Source of the DNA: Paraburkholderia sp. BL9I2N2
GTDB taxonomy: Bacteria; Pseudomonadota; Gammaproteobacteria; Burkholderiales; Burkholderiaceae
Direction: 5' to 3'
NCBI RefSeq assembly: GCF_004339745.1
Contig: NZ_SMGP01000001.1
Coordinates: 2,356,001-2,420,000 of the forward strand
Length of the DNA stretch: 64,000 bases
This document shows positions 17,169 through 28,900 of the stretch, piece after piece. The notes under the pieces were generated by a model, which had not been told where the DNA came from, made no database searches, and saw only the letters and a list, made by a program, of their open reading frames with translations. Within the stretch, counting starts at the first letter, position 1; every line of letters begins with the position of its first letter. The position numbers and the translations under genes were made by a program.

Positions 17169-17370
17169 AGTCTTTAGTTTCCTGATTTTATTCGTATGAG
17201 TCGAAGTCTGGCCTCGACAGGTGTGTGCGTACTGGCGATTCCCTTGCCGCGTCGCAACCATTTTTCAACGGGACTTCGATGTAGATCAGTCGAACTTAGT
17301 CCAGACTGAAATCCCGATACGTGATGCAAAATCCGTAGATGAAAACGCATCATATCGTAAAGATTGGGGC

Positions 17371-17622
17371 ATGTCCGCACCGCTCCGAGGCCCCGATCCG
17401 AAAGCCAAACTCGTCACGCTCCGGGACGTGCTGGCATACAACGTCCGCGCTAGTCGGGTCGAAAAGTCGCTGTCGCAGGAAGAGCTTGGGTTTGCATCTG
17501 GGCTGGACCGTACTTTCGTCAGCCAGGTAGAGCGAGCACGCGTGAACGTCTCAGTCGACAACATAGAGCGTCTTGCGATTGCTCTCGATGTCGAGCCCGC
17601 CCGACTGTTCGAACGACCCTGA
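17371..17622 (+). CDS. XRE-family transcriptional regulator
   Basis: 83 residues from ATG 17371. A Cro/CI-type helix-turn-helix spans about residues 15-70: LSQEELGFASGLDRTFVSQVERARVNVS is the usual recognition pattern (cut here in words: QEELG, GLDRTFVSQVERA). There is no extra domain. It lies between divergent and convergent genes of unknown role and may control either. Confidence 0.78.
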   Translation: MSAPLRGPDPKAKLVTLRDVLAYNVRASRVEKSLSQEELGFASGLDRTFVSQVERARVNVSVDNIERLAIALDVEPARLFERP

Positions 17623-17664
17623 ACTTGTACTGAAGTAGTCTTCGACTGCCTACCATCGGGGTAG

Positions 17665-18333
17665 CTACGGCGGCTTTCCGGACTCGGCCACAGCGACGGC
17701 GACGGCCCCGTTGAGTACCACAGAAGACATCTCCCCGCTGACCGTCTTGTACCTTGCGTACCGTGGCAACTGGCCGGATTGCTTGCCCGTGTAGTGAAGC
17801 CGCGCATTGCACGTCGCCATCGCTTCCGGTGGCCCTGCGGCTGGGTCGAGAATCAGCAGCGTATGGGCTTTGAACTGCCGCGATGCCTGAAACCCCTCGA
17901 CGCCGATCACCACCACCGCGTGACTCTGCGTGTCACCGACCGCACGCACGCTGCCGATGACAAGTCGCCCGCGCGTAAGCTCCCGTTCGACAAAGCCGAT
18001 GGCTTCCCGGTGTGAACCGCGTTCGAACAGCTTCGTGTGCAAGCCGCAATCGAGTTCAGAGATAAACGACGCGAGTTCGGAAAACGTCATGCCCTTCTGG
18101 AAGATTTCCGCGGTCTTGCGCCAGAGTGCCACTTCAAGCCGGCGCCGTCGCGTGGCGATCTGCGACGGATCAGAGACAAGGCCGCAGATATTCAGCAGCA
18201 TGGCGAGACAGTGAATCGCACACGCCGAGTCCCAGCGGGACTGCTGGCTGTGGACCGCGTTCTTCGTTCGGGCTGCGCCGAGAATCAAACCCGGACGGAT
18301 GAGCGAGTGAAGTCGCTGGACGACAAAGCTCAT
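17665..18333 (-). CDS. C39/papain-like cysteine peptidase-like protein
   Basis: 222 residues. The Cys site QSRWDSACAIHCLAMLL, the His site SHAVVVIGVEG and an ILDPAAGPP segment occur in the order expected for the Cys-His-Asp centre of C39-like or papain-like peptidases. There is no signal peptide or membrane segment. It starts 3 bases after the stop of the upstream small gene, so the two form an operon. The substrate is unknown. No bacteriocin precursor with a double-glycine leader was seen nearby. Confidence 0.55.
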   Translation of the reverse strand: MSFVVQRLHSLIRPGLILGAARTKNAVHSQQSRWDSACAIHCLAMLLNICGLVSDPSQIATRRRRLEVALWRKTAEIFQKGMTFSELASFISELDCGLHTKLFERGSHREAIGFVERELTRGRLVIGSVRAVGDTQSHAVVVIGVEGFQASRQFKAHTLLILDPAAGPPEAMATCNARLHYTGKQSGQLPRYARYKTVSGEMSSVVLNGAVAVAVAESGKPP

Positions 18334-18336
18334 GAC

Positions 18337-18630
18337 CTAATACTCGGCCGGAAGTATGGCCGCAGTGCTTGACCGGTCGGCCTCAGTGATGATCCAGATT
18401 TTTTCCTTGCTCTCCCCAAGTTCGTACGCACTCAGAAGTCGCCCGCCCAATATCACGGCGTGTTCATTGGCGGTGCGATCCTCTGCTTCCATCACGCCCC
18501 AGTCGCCGCACTGATGTCGCAAGAAGAGTTGGAAGGGATGAGTTCCGGTGCTGTGCATCAGCTCGCGTGCGCTGGGCGTCATCACGATGCGGCCTAGCGG
18601 AAAAAGAAATCTACGATTGCTTTTTATCAT
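18337..18630 (-). CDS. Small conserved protein typical of plasmids and islands
   Basis: 97 residues from ATG 18630; AGGATG lies about 8 bases upstream and decides this start over an upstream in-frame one. The pattern RIVMTPSARELM, FLRHQCGDWGVME, RLLSAYELG and WIITEADRSSTAAILPAEY matches a short family I know as plasmid-related protein. The biochemical role is unknown. It is co-transcribed with the C39-like peptidase. Confidence 0.6.
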   Translation of the reverse strand: MIKSNRRFLFPLGRIVMTPSARELMHSTGTHPFQLFLRHQCGDWGVMEAEDRTANEHAVILGGRLLSAYELGESKEKIWIITEADRSSTAAILPAEY

Positions 18631-19549
18631 GATCAGGCATCCTAAATAATTAAGGCGAGCGTCATCCCCGGCTGAATTCCGGTAGCAAAGGCTCAAGGTG
18701 GGTGAAAAAGCTGAAACGGGAGGCTACAACAGCGCGTCTCGGCTCAACGGGGACATTGATGAGAGCGGTTGCCGAGCGTGAAAATGTCGGAAGTCGAGGC
18801 TGGCGAACAAATCACTTGAGCGAATCAGGCAAACGCCTCAAAACCGGGATTTTTCTTCATAAATGATCAAAAGTCACCCAAAATCGGTCGCTCCACGATT
18901 GAAATGTAACACAAATGGCCAGATCAATAAAAGGGATCGATCAATGCAACCCGGCCCGTTATTTTTCCCGGCCCGAGTGTCGTAAGGATCTGCACGGAAC
19001 TTTCGAACTCTAAAAACGCCCTTCAACCCGACCACAAGCCCTCCAGCGGCCCATCCATCTCACGCCAAGGGGTCTGCGTGGGTTCGAAGCGTCAGCCGCT
19101 CCATGCCCTCGCTTGCGATAATGAAAATTTTGTAATTATTATTGCGGCGCAACACTGCTTTCGGGGCACCCTTTCCGAAGGAAAAATAAGCAAATTTGCT
19201 CATTTTTTGTGCAAATTAAGCCATTTCAGGGAATTTCAGGTGTTTGGCAATCCGAAACTCTCCGCTGGAGCCTGTTGCGCCACTTCGGTGTGCACGCTCT
19301 GCGATCCGTAATCGGTCTTCCAAACTTTTCCAGCAGCTCACCACTGCGACAACCAACATTTCGAATTCTGCGGTGGTCACGTCTAAGAAGTCTGGGTATT
19401 GCGTTGCAGTCGGCTTCAGTCATCGATTGCATCCGCAAAGTTGGGTTGCGGACGCAATCGCGAGCCTTGTCAGCATAGAAGCTCGGTGTGCGAAATCGCG
19501 CGTCTACTTTCGATTAATTTTACTAACCCAGGAAAATGCGGGCGCGAGC
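18631..19549. other. Non-coding region downstream of the CDI immunity gene
   Basis: About 900 bases with no supported gene. It has an AT-rich patch at 19125-19250, with AGCAAATTTGCT-type dyads near 19190, unlike the GC-rich surroundings. Open frames here lack recognisable motifs. Displaced immunity or toxin fragments, common 3' of CDI loci, were looked for and not recognised. Confidence 0.35.
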
Positions 19550-19987
19550 CTATCGTCGGCACAACGCCTTAAGACCGGCCAGATCATCGGTCGCCGCCTG
19601 CGCTTCATACAGCGTCTCGCAGAATCCTTGCACCGCGTCCGAATCGAGAGAATAAAGTAATGCGGCCGCAGCCCTTGCTTTGTGGAACCACGTTAGAGCT
19701 TCGCCGCCACCATCCAGACCGTCGTACTGCTCAACAATGACGAAATATTTTTCGTCCAGATCGTCTACATCGCGAGAGAGGCGCTCTCGATCATGCTGCG
19801 TAGTCGTATGCGCATCGTCTAGCAGGCACTTTACTCGATCCTCGCCTAAGAAGGCCATCGTGCCAGTTTCACCACAAGCCCATCCTGCGACCAAGCGAGC
19901 TAAAGCCTTTCGCTTGCTCGCGGATAATCCTTCTCCTAACGCGACCAAATCTGGCGCTACGGCAGTCAACCGAGTATTCGTGCTCAT
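19550..19987 (-). CDS. cdiI: Candidate CdiI immunity protein
   Basis: 145 residues from ATG 19987, whose first bases overlap the cdiA stop (ATGA). It is a soluble, mostly helical and acidic protein (for example RDVDDLDEKYFVIVEQYDGL) with no signal peptide. In contact-dependent inhibition loci the gene immediately after cdiA encodes the immunity protein that binds the toxin domain. That position and the tight coupling are the main evidence. No sequence family was recognised, as is usual for immunity proteins. Confidence 0.65.
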   Translation of the reverse strand: MSTNTRLTAVAPDLVALGEGLSASKRKALARLVAGWACGETGTMAFLGEDRVKCLLDDAHTTTQHDRERLSRDVDDLDEKYFVIVEQYDGLDGGGEALTWFHKARAAAALLYSLDSDAVQGFCETLYEAQAATDDLAGLKALCRR

Positions 19988-22900
19988 TTTGTAACCTTCA
20001 ATGGAGTTGCAGGCACCGCATTCGCGCCGCCGATCGCTGAAGCACACGACGGGCAGATAGGTCTTCCAGCGCCGATCGTTTGAACTGTATAGCCGTTCTG
20101 AGCCGCCCAGTTTACGATGTCCGCCTCCGCATGTCCCGTGCCCGGTATCACAACCTCGCCAGGATTTAGCGTCACGCCCGGCCGTAGATAGCCATTCGGC
20201 TCACTCGTAGAAACAACTGTTATCTGATTGCCATTGGCGTCCCGCACTACTCCAACCCCCATCGTCACTCTACCCTGTGAGCCAGCAGGCAGTTCCGATT
20301 GCAGTTGTGCTGCACGATCCGCTGCATAGGCCTGCGCTTGGGACGCTGACATTGCGCCGTTCGCGGCCGGAGAGGTCGCAAATCCAGTCTCGGTCTCGAC
20401 CCAGTTCTCTGCAGAGTTCCATGCATTGGTCGCCGAATTGCGGAGACTAGCGAGTTCATCGGCGATGGCACTGCTCGCCTCGCTGGCAATGTCAGTCAGC
20501 GCAGTGTTGTCACTGCTGTTGCCGCCCGTGCCGATCCCGTTTCCTCCCCCGCCTTCGAGAGGAATCAAGTCCTTGCCGTGGGCCTGATCGTTGGGATTGG
20601 TGGCGTTACTCCATGACTCGTTGGATGCCGCGCTTGCCCCTCCAATGGAGTTCTGACCTAGTGCGCCGGCAACAGCACCGCCCAGCAAAGTCGAAGCCGC
20701 AACAATCAGTGCCCGCTGATCGTTCGTCAAGTTCGTCAGGCCACCTGCCTGGCTCACAAGCCACGGTGCCGCAAGCGCACTCGTTGCCCCCCCAATTGCC
20801 CCGCCTGCGCAGCCCATTCCCTCCGCTGCTGCGAGCGCGCATCCAAGACCGGCATGTGCAAGCACGTAGCCCGCGCTCCCTTTTGCCAGCCACGACTGGG
20901 TATCTCCCGACTTCGCCCCGATCGCACCAGCTCCGACTGCACCGGCATCGCTGATTACGCTGTATTCAAACGCGCTACCAAAGCTGCCTCCGTACACGGC
21001 AGTGTCAATCCCGGCAGTCACAACCCCGCGTTCGACTATGAGTTGAAGTCCCTCCGCGACCTGGCTTGCAGTGACCGTGCCTTGCCCAATGGCTGTGCTA
21101 ATCGTTTGAAGATTATTGTCTGGATCAATTCCATTCAATGCGCCCGCCGTCAGGCCGGCAACAGCGGCAGCCTCCGCGATCTGTGTAATATCGAGACCAT
21201 TCCCGGAAAACGCCTGCGACGCGAACGCGCCGACCGCCCCTGCCAGCGCTCCTGAAAGGATCGGCCCCAACGCGGCAAGGCTTGCGCCGCCCGTTATAAC
21301 AGATGCGGCAATTGCGATCGCTGCAATGACAACGGTTGGCACCCCGCCGCCCTGGGCAACAAAATCCGTGTGAAGGTCGTCATGAACGGCGGTCTGAGTG
21401 AAGTTGCCGCCGAGCTGCTGCTGCAGATTCGCCAGCAGTTGCTGGGTGCCGCTCTGGTCAATCGTGCCACCGGCGTTGAGTTTCTGAAGCGCACCGCCGA
21501 TCTGGCTGAGCGTCTGCACGTTCAGGTCCATGTTGGCGGCGCTCATGAAACCGCCCGGCTGGACCTCGGTACCGGTCGTCTTCGAGTAACCGGCGTCCTG
21601 GACGTAGCTCCAGATCTCTCCGACATTGACCTGATTCGCCTGATTGGTCAGCGTGCCGGTATTGACCGTCAATGTGCCGGAAGCGGTAATGCTTCCGGTG
21701 TTCAGAATGCTGCCGCCGCTGTCCTTGCCGAAATTAAGCGTGACGTCCGCGCCGGTAATGTTGCCACCCGCCGACATCGCTCCGGTGTTCTGCGGCAGAT
21801 ACACCTGCGGCATCAGCGCGGTAATGGTCGGGCATGTGGCCGAGCCCGTCGCCGAACACGTCGGGTCCGGCACAGTCTGCTCGACATACCAGAGCATTGG
21901 CTTGTCGAGTGCGTTGACCTGCGTCTGCGTCAGCGCATCGCCGAGTTGCAGGTTGTTTGCCGTCGCATAGTCCAGCGTGTTCTGATACAGGTACTGCTTC
22001 TCCTGTTCCGTCACCGACTTACCGGTCTTGCTGTCGTACGTCAACCCGTCGACAAAACTCGCTTTGCCCGTCTGCTGCAATGCCGCCTGCTGCAGCATCA
22101 CGTCTTCTTCCTGCGGGTTGTAGTAGAACAGCGTCGAGTCCGGTTGAAGGCTGGCCGGCAAGGCATTCAGCAGATCCTGCGGGCCCAGACTGCCCAGCGC
22201 GGACCCACCCAGTGAATTATCGACAAAGGATGCCTTACCAGCGACCGGCGCAGGAAGCTTCGCGCCCACCGCACGTGGCACTGAGAGGTTGAGTCCCGGC
22301 AGACTGACCGCGCTAAGGGAAATCACCTGTGACGGCCCATTGACGCGCGGCGTGTAGGTGTTCGCCGTGGTAATGCCGTTGATAAGCTTCTGGCCCGTCA
22401 GCGTCACGGACGTGCCAATCACATTGCCGACGTTCTGGATCTGCCCGTTCGATGTGATCGACAGATTGGGCGCCTGGATCGTCGCGGCAATATTACCCAC
22501 CGGCTGAGGTGGATCGATCGTGCCGCCGACGCTTGTATAGGCGCTGCCGTAAAGCGCCGTACATTCAGCCGCCGTCCCGCAGGCCCAGACATCGTGGCGC
22601 TGGTCGCTGCTGAAGACACCTGTCTCCTGCACCCAGTGCGAGTGCCAGTACGCGTTCAGCGTCTGCGCTTCGTTGACGACAGGCCCGGCGACCGCGATCG
22701 TCGCCGAATTGCCCGCTGCAATCAGGCTGCCGATGTTTGTCAGGCTGCCCGCGTTGATCTGGAGGTTGTTACCCGCGCTGATGACCGACGAACTGCCGGA
22801 TTGCTGGTCAACATAGCCTTCGCAATAGCTTTCCTTGTAACCTCCAGCCGTCATGCAGCCGGAGTATTGCTCGTTCATCCCGTAGTTCTGGTGCACCGGC

Positions 22901-25900
22901 ACGGGTGGCGGCAGGTTGTTGGTGATCGCGCCCGAAACGTTGAGCGTAATATCGTTGCCCGCGACGATATTGCCCGATGTGTTGTTCAGGCTTCCAGCGG
23001 GCGTCGTTGAGCTGGCAGTCGTACCGACACCGCCGATCACAATGTTGTGCCCGGCGAGCAGGTTACCAAACGTATTGTTGATCTGGCCTGCGGCGATGAC
23101 GAGGTCGTTCCCCGCGTAGATCGTCGCATCATTCTGGCTATAGCCGAATGTCGTCGTGGTCGGATTTCCACCGCGCGTGTTACCTCCCGTGCCACACGCT
23201 GAACTGGGAACACCTGCCGCGCAACCCGTCTGGGTCGAGTAGTTTTGCTGATTACCGCCCTGATTGCTGAGACTCGCCGCACCTATGACAACGTTATTGC
23301 CTGCGTAGAGCAGGCCCTCGTTGACGAGATTCCCACCGTTGACTGCCAGGTTATAGCCAGCGGCGATCATGCCCGTAGGCGTGGACGAGACGAGTGTGCC
23401 CGAAGACGTCGGCGCTGCCGACCCCGTAACAATCTGGAATGTGTTTGGCGGCAGGTCACTGCCGATACCACAGCCCTGTGAGTCGCACCCATCACTACTA
23501 TATTGACTGGCAACTGATATTCCGACCACGCCCAGTGCCGCAATCTGTGCGAGAAATGTGGAATATTGCCCCTCGTCGACAACCTCGATGGATTGATAAG
23601 CGAGTGTAGGTGCCACAGCACCATTCGCCAGCGACTGGACATTTAGCGAAACATTGCCTTGCGCGGCAATCTGCCCACCACGATTCGACAACGAGCCTGC
23701 TGACAGCGTGATCGAATTGCCACCAGAAATAACACCTGACGTTCCTGCCTGCTGCGTCTGGGCGGTCTGGTAGACCGTCGGTAGCGTGAACGTGCGAGAG
23801 GCCTGTGCGGTTGGGTCGGGAGCCGCTCCCACGGACCAGACACCCTGATACTCATTGAACGTAACGGTGCCCGAAGCGCCGTATGGCTGGGACGCGACAA
23901 TGCCACAATTCGCCTGGCAGAAACCGATTCCTCGCCCTATCGAAGCGCCGGTCGTCGATCCCGTCGGTGAAAGAAGGTCGCCCAGAGTGGCATCCACGGT
24001 CAAGCCCGCGATGCCTTCGTAACCATTTTGTCCGCCGTACTTATACTCGTATGAGTAACTTTCAGTCCCGACTGCGCCAGTCCAGAGCAACGATGGGTCG
24101 CTAATTGTTGACGTTGTCGTAACGGGCGCACCCGGCGCGGTTTGGTCATTGACGACCGCGCCGGCATTAATGTTGACGTTGTTTCCGGCGAAGATCGATC
24201 CACCAGTGTTGAGCAGCGTCCCGCCGATATTGAAGTTTGCGTCGCCTTTCGACTGTGTCGTCGCACCCTGATTGTCGTAGTCCCCTCCGGTCACCGACAG
24301 CAGGCTACCGGCCTCCACCATGCCCCGGTTCGTCGTATCCCCATAAAGCGCGAGCGTACTGTCCGCATGCATCACCGCGCCCGCTACGTTATTCAACGTG
24401 CCTTGGAACGTCACGTCGTTACCCGTGACCTGCCCGACATTCGTGAACGTGCCGTTCGTGACCAGCGTCAGCGGTGCCGTCCCCGTCATCGTCCCGTAGT
24501 TGCTGATCCCGTTCAGGCCCGTCAACGTCACACCCTGGCCCCCGTATTTCCACATGCCGGTGTTGCTGATCGACCCCGCCGTAATCGATAGCTGCCCACC
24601 CTGGCTGATCGTGCCCTGTGACGGATCGAACGCCATGCTGACTGCGCTCACGCCCAGATCCCGCTGAGCCAGTAGCTGCCCACTGGTGTTATTGAACGAA
24701 CCGTCGCCGCCGCTGATCGTCAGCGATACATCACCGGTTGTCGGCCCATTCGGCGTTTTAGGATTCCCGGCAAAGATGATCCCGTTCTGGTTGTTCAGCG
24801 AGCGCGTATTGATCACGAGGCCATTCACCGCCATCAACGATCCGCCCGAGTTGTTCAGTGCGCCCCCGACCGTGACATTCGTCGCCGAGCCATTTACCAA
24901 CCCGGCGTTGGTGAAGTTTGTCGCGTTGACCGTCGTGGTCGTCGTCGATGCCAGCGATGCATTCGCCGCGTTGGTCACGTTCAGCGCGGACACATGGAGC
25001 GTGCCACCCGAGAGCACCTGGCTCGCGTTATAAAACCCATTCCCGGAAGTCAAAGTCGCGGCGCCCACAGCATCCACCGCCGAGCCCACCAGCGACAACT
25101 GACTGGTAGCGGAGGCCGTCAACGCCCCACCAACAATCGCCGTTCCCAGCGTCACGTTCGTGCCGCTGAACTGCATGTTCCCCGTCGACACCATCGATGC
25201 CTGGCTCGCGTCGAGCCTCCCCTGCGCCGTCACCGTGACATTTTTCGAACCGCCCTGCGAGCCGCTTAAAGTGACATTGCCACCGCTTAGCGTGAACTGC
25301 CCCGCCACCGTGCTCGTACCGCTCAACGTGAGCATCTGTCCGGCGTTCATCGTCGTATCGCCGTTCGACGACACGCCGGCCACGGTCACGTTGCCCGAGA
25401 TCCCCGTGACATTCACGGTGCCCATCGACGACACCGCGCCCGTCACCGTCGCATCCCGCGCGGCCTGAATCGCCACGTTGCCACCGGACTGCAAGTCACC
25501 GCCAAAAGTCACACTGCCACTCGTAGACGTGGCCGTGACATTACCCACCGCCGTCGTCGCGCCGAGCGACATATCGCCGACCGAAGTCGCCGTAAACAGT
25601 CCCGCACCCTGAATCCCGCCGAGCGTGATGCCTGCGCCCGCGCCGATCGTGATGTCCTTGCCGAACGTCAGCGCGCCTCCACCGTTCACCGAACCGCCCG
25701 CGTTAATCGTCGCGAGACCGAGGCCGAGGAACGAGCCGGTCAACGTCGTGGTACCGCCCGAGGTCAGTGTCGTGTCGCCGTTGACGAGTTCGCCGTTCAG
25801 CGCCAGCGTGCCGCCCGACGTGGCCTTCAAATTTCCTTGACTAGTCACCGCGCCGCCGACGCTCAGGTTGCCGCCCGTCGCAGTCAGCGTCACATCGGAA

Positions 25901-28900
25901 TTCGCACCGACCGTACCGCTTGCAGTCAGGTTGCGGCCCGCCGTCACAGTGAGCTTGTCGGTCGCCGAAGCGTTACCGACGATCGTCGCATCGCGCGCAG
26001 CCGTCACGCTGACCGCCGAGCCGGATGCGAGCGTGCCACCCACGTTCACGTCGCCTGCGCCATTGTGTCCTTGCGCCTGCAACGCAATCGCGCCGCCGGC
26101 TTGCGCAGAACCCATCGAGAGATCATTGGCCGCCGTCGCATTCAATGCGCCGTTCGTTAAGACACCGCCGGTCACGCCGATGCTGCCGCCCGCGTTCAAT
26201 GTCGCCTGCTGGCCAAAAGCTACAGAGCCTGCACTAATCGAACCGCCCGCGGTCAAGGTGCCCACGTTCTGCGCGCCGATGCCGCCCGTCAGCGTCATGT
26301 CGCCGCCCGACGTGAGTTGCGCATTGCCGCCCACCGTCGTCGCACCGGAGAACGTCAGCGCCTGGCCCGCGTTCGCATTCAGATTGCCTTGCGTCGTGAC
26401 ATTCGCTGCACTCGCGTTGCCGCTAGTCGCAGTAAGCGCCAGGTCACCCGCCGAGTTAACGTCGGCGAGCGTGACATTGCGCGCGGCATCGATCGTCGTC
26501 GTACCGCCTGTGTTGATCGCACCGCCCACGCCGACATCGCGTGCCGCCTTCAGTACCAGCGTACCGAGTGCCGTGGCTGTGCCGCCGAGTGTCACGTCAC
26601 CGCCGCCCGCGTTACCGTTCGCGGTCACGGCAAGATTGCCGGTCACCGACTGCACGCTGCCCAAGCCCGCGTTGTTGCCACCCGTCACCGTGACGCTCGC
26701 GCCTTGCAGCGCGCCGGTCAATGCGAGGTCGTGCGAAGCATTCAGCGTCGCCGCCTGAGCAAACGCCGCCGTGCCCGCGCCGTTGATATCGTGCGATGCC
26801 GTCAACATGCCGTCGAGTTGGCCGGCAAGCGCACCGGTCAGCATGATGTCGCGGCCCGCCTGCACGGCCACATCTTTGGCCGCGTTGATCGTGCCACCGA
26901 GTTGCGTATCGAGCGCGGACGTGAGGTTCAATGCGCCAGACGTGGTGGTGATGCCGGTCAGCGCAATGCTGCCGGTTGCCGCCGTAGCAGTGAGATCGCC
27001 CGCAGTGGTTTGCGTCGTACCGCTCACCGACACGTTGCGTTGCGCTGCAAGCGTTAACGAATCGCCGGTGGTCAACGAACCGCTGACCAGCACGTCGCGC
27101 GCGCCGCTTAACGTGACCAGACCGGGTGCAGTCGCCGTGCCCGTGATCGCCGCATCGCCACCACCTGCGTTGCCGTTTGCGGTGAGCGTCAAGGTTGTCG
27201 CCGAATTGACGTCGTGCAGCGTGGCGCTGTTGCCACCCAGCGCATTGATAACATTCGCCTGCACGCCACCGGTCAGCGCGATATCACGCTGCGCTGTGTA
27301 GTTCGCCGCTTGCGTAAACGCTTGCGTACCGGCACCGCCGATATCGCGGCCCGCCGTCACAAAGCCGTTCGCCTGGCCGATCAGCAAACCGTTCAACAGC
27401 GCATCGCGGCCCGCATTCAACGCTGCGTCGCCAACCGCACTCGTGCTCGCGCCGAGCGACAGATCGAGACCCGTCGTGATGTTCAGTTTGCCGCCACTGT
27501 TGATGCCGCCCGTCGCATTCAAACTGCCTTGCTGAGCATCGAGCACCGCATCGGCGACCGACTCGACCGCGCCTGCGCCTGCGACGTTAATATCGTGTTG
27601 TGCATTGATACCGACGATCGTGCCGCTGGCGATCTTGCCCGTCGACGCCACAGTCACATCGTTCTGCGCCGTCGCCGTCACGGCACCCGCCGCGGCAACG
27701 GTACCATTGACCGTGAGATTGCCCGGGCCATTAGCCGTATTCGTGCCGTTCGCGTTCAACGCGACGGTGCTGGCCGATTCGACGTTGTTGACGCCGATGT
27801 TGCCCGCCGCCGTCACCTGAACCGACTGGCCCTGGATCAGCCCGCCCTGCCCCACATCGCGGCCCGCGTTCAGCGTGGCCGCCTGCGTGAAGGTCATCGT
27901 GCCTGCGCCACCGATGTCACGGCCCGCCGTCACGATGCCTTGTCCCTGTCCCGCAAGCATGCCGGTCACGTTGACGTCGCGCGCCGCGTCTAGCATCGTG
28001 TCAAGCGCAGCGGTCGTCGTGCCGCCCAGATTGACGTCGGAACCGGCCTGCACGTTGAACGCGCCGTTGCTTGCAATCGTGCCCGTCGAACCGACGCTGC
28101 CGTTCTGCGCGGTCAGCGTGGTGTCGTTCGCTGATTGGATCGACCCGCTGATGCCGATGTTCTGGCCGGCGTTCAGCGTGACCGCCGCACCGCCCGTCAC
28201 CGCACCGGTGATGTTCAGATCCTGAGTCGCCGCAAGCGCGAGGCTTGACGCCGCCTGCACGTCGTGTAGCGTTGCGGAGCCCCCCGCATTCGTCTGCACG
28301 GTGCCGCCGCGCAGCGAACCGGTCAGGTTCGTATCGCCACCGGAACTCACGGTCGCCGCGAGGCCGAATGCGCTCGTCGCCGCACCTGCAATCGCACCGC
28401 CGGCTGTCAACGTGCCGTTACCTTGTGCAACCACCGAACCGTTCATCGTCAGGTTCTGACCGGCGTTGACAATCAGATCGCCGAGCGCGGAGGTGCCTTG
28501 CGTACCCAGGTCGACAGATTGCGCCGTATTGATCAGCAGGTTGTCGCCAGACTGAATGTTGCCGGTGCTCGTCAGCGAGCCCGCCGCATTCGTCAGCGTG
28601 ACGTTGCCATTCGACGCGACCCTGCCGGCGATCGACGTGTTACCGCCGCTCGTCACGCTCAATGCGTTCGCACTCTGCAACGCGCCATTGATCGACGTGT
28701 CACCGCTCGAAGTCAGCGACGCCGTCGACAACGATGCAACCAGACCATTGACCGCCAGCGTGCCGCCGTTCGCCGCGATTTGCAGCGCCGAGTTCGCCTG
28801 CACGTTGTTCAACGCGACCGAATGATCTGCAGTCAGCGAGACGCCGGCGCCTTGCAACGCACCGCTCACCGACAAATCGTTCGCCGCGGTGACGTTCACA

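Noticed and set aside
19984..20700. VENN or ELYN-type pretoxin delimiter before the CdiA toxin domain
   Set aside because: I looked for either motif and did not find one; the toxin boundary is therefore left undefined.
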